From Sphingomonas sp. G-3-2-10 (GTDB lineage Bacteria > Pseudomonadota > Alphaproteobacteria > Sphingomonadales > Sphingomonadaceae), in NCBI RefSeq assembly GCF_012927115.1, contig NZ_JABBFY010000001.1, positions 2,108,001 through 2,172,000 on the forward strand: DNA of 64,000 bases, read 5' to 3'. The notes beneath the pieces were generated by a model, which was not told the DNA's origin, ran no database searches, and saw only the letters and a program-made list of their open reading frames with translations. The translations under genes were made by a program, and so were the position numbers. Of this stretch, positions 62,946 through 64,000 are shown one piece after another (the stretch's first letter is position 1; each line of letters opens with the position of its first letter).

Positions 62946-63949
62946 TGGTAACCGTCCGCGCCGACCTTGCCGCGGAACACCCAATAGGACCATGCGGTAT
63001 AGGCCAGGATGATCGGGATAAGGATCCCCGCCCCCACCAGCATGAAGCCCTGACTGCGCGCCGGCGCTGCGGCTTCGACGATCGTGACCGAAGTGGGAAC
63101 GATGTGCGGATACATGCTGATGCCAAGGCCCAGGAAGCTCAGCAGGAACAGTCCCAGCGCCAGCAGGAACGGCAGCACTTCCTTGCGCCGCCTGAGCGAC
63201 CACCAGAATGCAGCCGAGAAGATCGCCACCAGCAACGGCACCTGCGCCGTGAACAACACATTGGGCATATCCAGCCATCGCGCCTTGTAATCGGTATCCA
63301 GCGTCAGCGTCGCGACGCTGACCGCCGCGATGGCCGCCAGCGTCAGGATGCCGAAACGCCCGGCAAGACGATAAGCGTGCCCCTGCGCACCGCCTTCGGT
63401 CTTCCAGATCAGCCAGGTCGCGCCGAGCAGCGCATAGCCCGCGACCAGCCCAAGGCCGGTCAGCACGCTGAACGGCGACAGCCAGTCGAGCCAGCCCCCG
63501 GCATAGGCCCGGTCGACCACGGTCACGCCCTGCAGGATCGCACCCAGCGCCATGCCCTGGGTGAAAGCCGCAGTCACCGATCCGGCGGTAAAGGCGAAGT
63601 CCCAAAAGCGGCGATGACCCGGATCGCGCCAGCGGAACTCGAACGCCACGCCGCGAAACACCAGTGCCAGCAGCATCGCGATGATCAGCGGATAGAGCGC
63701 GGGCATCAGGATCGCATAAGCCAGCGGGAAGGCCGCGAAGAGCCCGCCCCCGCCCAGCACCAGCCAGGTCTCGTTGCCATCCCACACCGGCGCGATCGAG
63801 TTCATCGCGCTGTCGCGCTCCTCTCCCACGCCGAAGGCCGGGAACAGGATGCCGATGCCCAGGTCGAAGCCATCCATCACGATATAGGCGAACACCGCGA
63901 ACGCGATCAGGAACGCCCAGATCGTGGCAAGGGTAGGATCGGCGACCAT
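62942..63949 (-). CDS. cydB: Cytochrome bd-type ubiquinol oxidase subunit II
   Basis: A 335-residue inner-membrane protein with about nine hydrophobic segments. It has the N-terminal CydB pattern FAYIVMDGFDLGIGILFP and SIAPVWDGNETWLVLGGGGLF, plus RGVAFEFRWRD further on. It forms the bd or cyanide-insensitive oxidase with CydA. The ATG overlaps the upstream cydA stop (TGATG), and a DUF2474-like gene follows. Which subtype, bd or CIO, cannot be told without CydA. Confidence 0.95.
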   Translation of the reverse strand: MVADPTLATIWAFLIAFAVFAYIVMDGFDLGIGILFPAFGVGEERDSAMNSIAPVWDGNETWLVLGGGGLFAAFPLAYAILMPALYPLIIAMLLALVFRGVAFEFRWRDPGHRRFWDFAFTAGSVTAAFTQGMALGAILQGVTVVDRAYAGGWLDWLSPFSVLTGLGLVAGYALLGATWLIWKTEGGAQGHAYRLAGRFGILTLAAIAAVSVATLTLDTDYKARWLDMPNVLFTAQVPLLVAIFSAAFWWSLRRRKEVLPFLLALGLFLLSFLGLGISMYPHIVPTSVTIVEAAAPARSQGFMLVGAGILIPIILAYTAWSYWVFRGKVGADGYH

Positions 63950-64000
63950 CAGTCCTTCACCCCATCTTGTTCGTCCAGCGCTTGGGCGGGGCCGGGCACG
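63949..64000 (-). CDS. cydA: Cytochrome bd-type oxidase subunit I, C-terminal end
   Basis: Only the last 16 codons are in the window (VPGPAQALDEQDGVKD then TGA). The stop overlaps the cydB ATG (TGATG). Identification rests on the conserved cydA-cydB order; the visible tail has no diagnostic motif. The gene continues beyond base 64000. Confidence 0.55.
   Translation of the reverse strand, partial: VPGPAQALDEQDGVKD

Overview
The window is GC-rich (roughly two-thirds G+C), densely packed bacterial chromosome. Gene content and order (hslVU, dnaA next to rpsT, mutM, ubiE-ubiB, coaBC-dut, a sphingan-like capsule locus) point to an alphaproteobacterium of the Sphingomonadaceae, probably Sphingomonas. 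That assignment rests on recognised protein families and gene order, not on a search. Most adjacent same-strand genes overlap by 4 bp (ATGA, GTGA or TTGA), so translational coupling is the rule. I saw no rRNA, tRNA, CRISPR array, insertion sequence or integrase.

Region 1 (1-11.9 kb) is housekeeping: the end of hslV, a small unknown gene and hslU; an outer-membrane barrel protein; a secreted S9 oligopeptidase; dnaA, rpsT and mutM on the minus strand; then ubiE-ubiB. Region 2 (11.9-18.8 kb) looks like accessory material lying between ubiB and coaBC: a second S9 peptidase, a LysR regulator divergent from an aldo/keto reductase, alcohol dehydrogenase and cupin set, and a polytopic membrane protein. 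Region 3 (18.8-22.6 kb) is a tightly overlapping run: coaBC, a lipoprotein hydrolase, dut, a TonB-C-like protein, moeB and a DsrE-like gene.

Region 4 (22.9-62.7 kb) is a large surface-polysaccharide locus of the Wzx/Wzy type. It holds galU, an asparagine-synthase-like amidotransferase, an acyltransferase with an SGNH domain, a Wzx flippase, and a hisH-hisF-wbpG set. It also has five GT4-type and one GT2 glycosyltransferase, two Wzy/ligase-type membrane proteins, and wbpA-wbpD-wbpE. A minus-strand wzy-wza-wzc operon, gmd-fcl, wecB-wecC and an initiating sugar phosphotransferase complete it. Together the genes predict UDP-glucose, GDP-L-fucose, UDP-ManNAcA and an amidino-modified 2,3-diamino uronic acid like that of Pseudomonas aeruginosa serotype O5 O antigen. 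Unrelated genes inside this stretch are a small phage-tail-like island (24.3-25.5 kb), an SdpR/SdpI-like pair, a DUF885 protein, a phosphatase, a small signal-peptide/transmembrane protein and an M48-PDZ protease.

Region 5 (62.8-64 kb) is a minus-strand cytochrome bd-type oxidase operon: the end of cydA, cydB and a 40-residue DUF2474-like subunit.

The most interesting signals are the amidino-sugar module with its non-canonical HisF, the tail-like island, the Tyr-Gly tail of the Wzc kinase encoded by a hexamer repeat, the solo small membrane protein with its own promoter and terminator, and the SdpR/SdpI-like pair with a palindromic operator.
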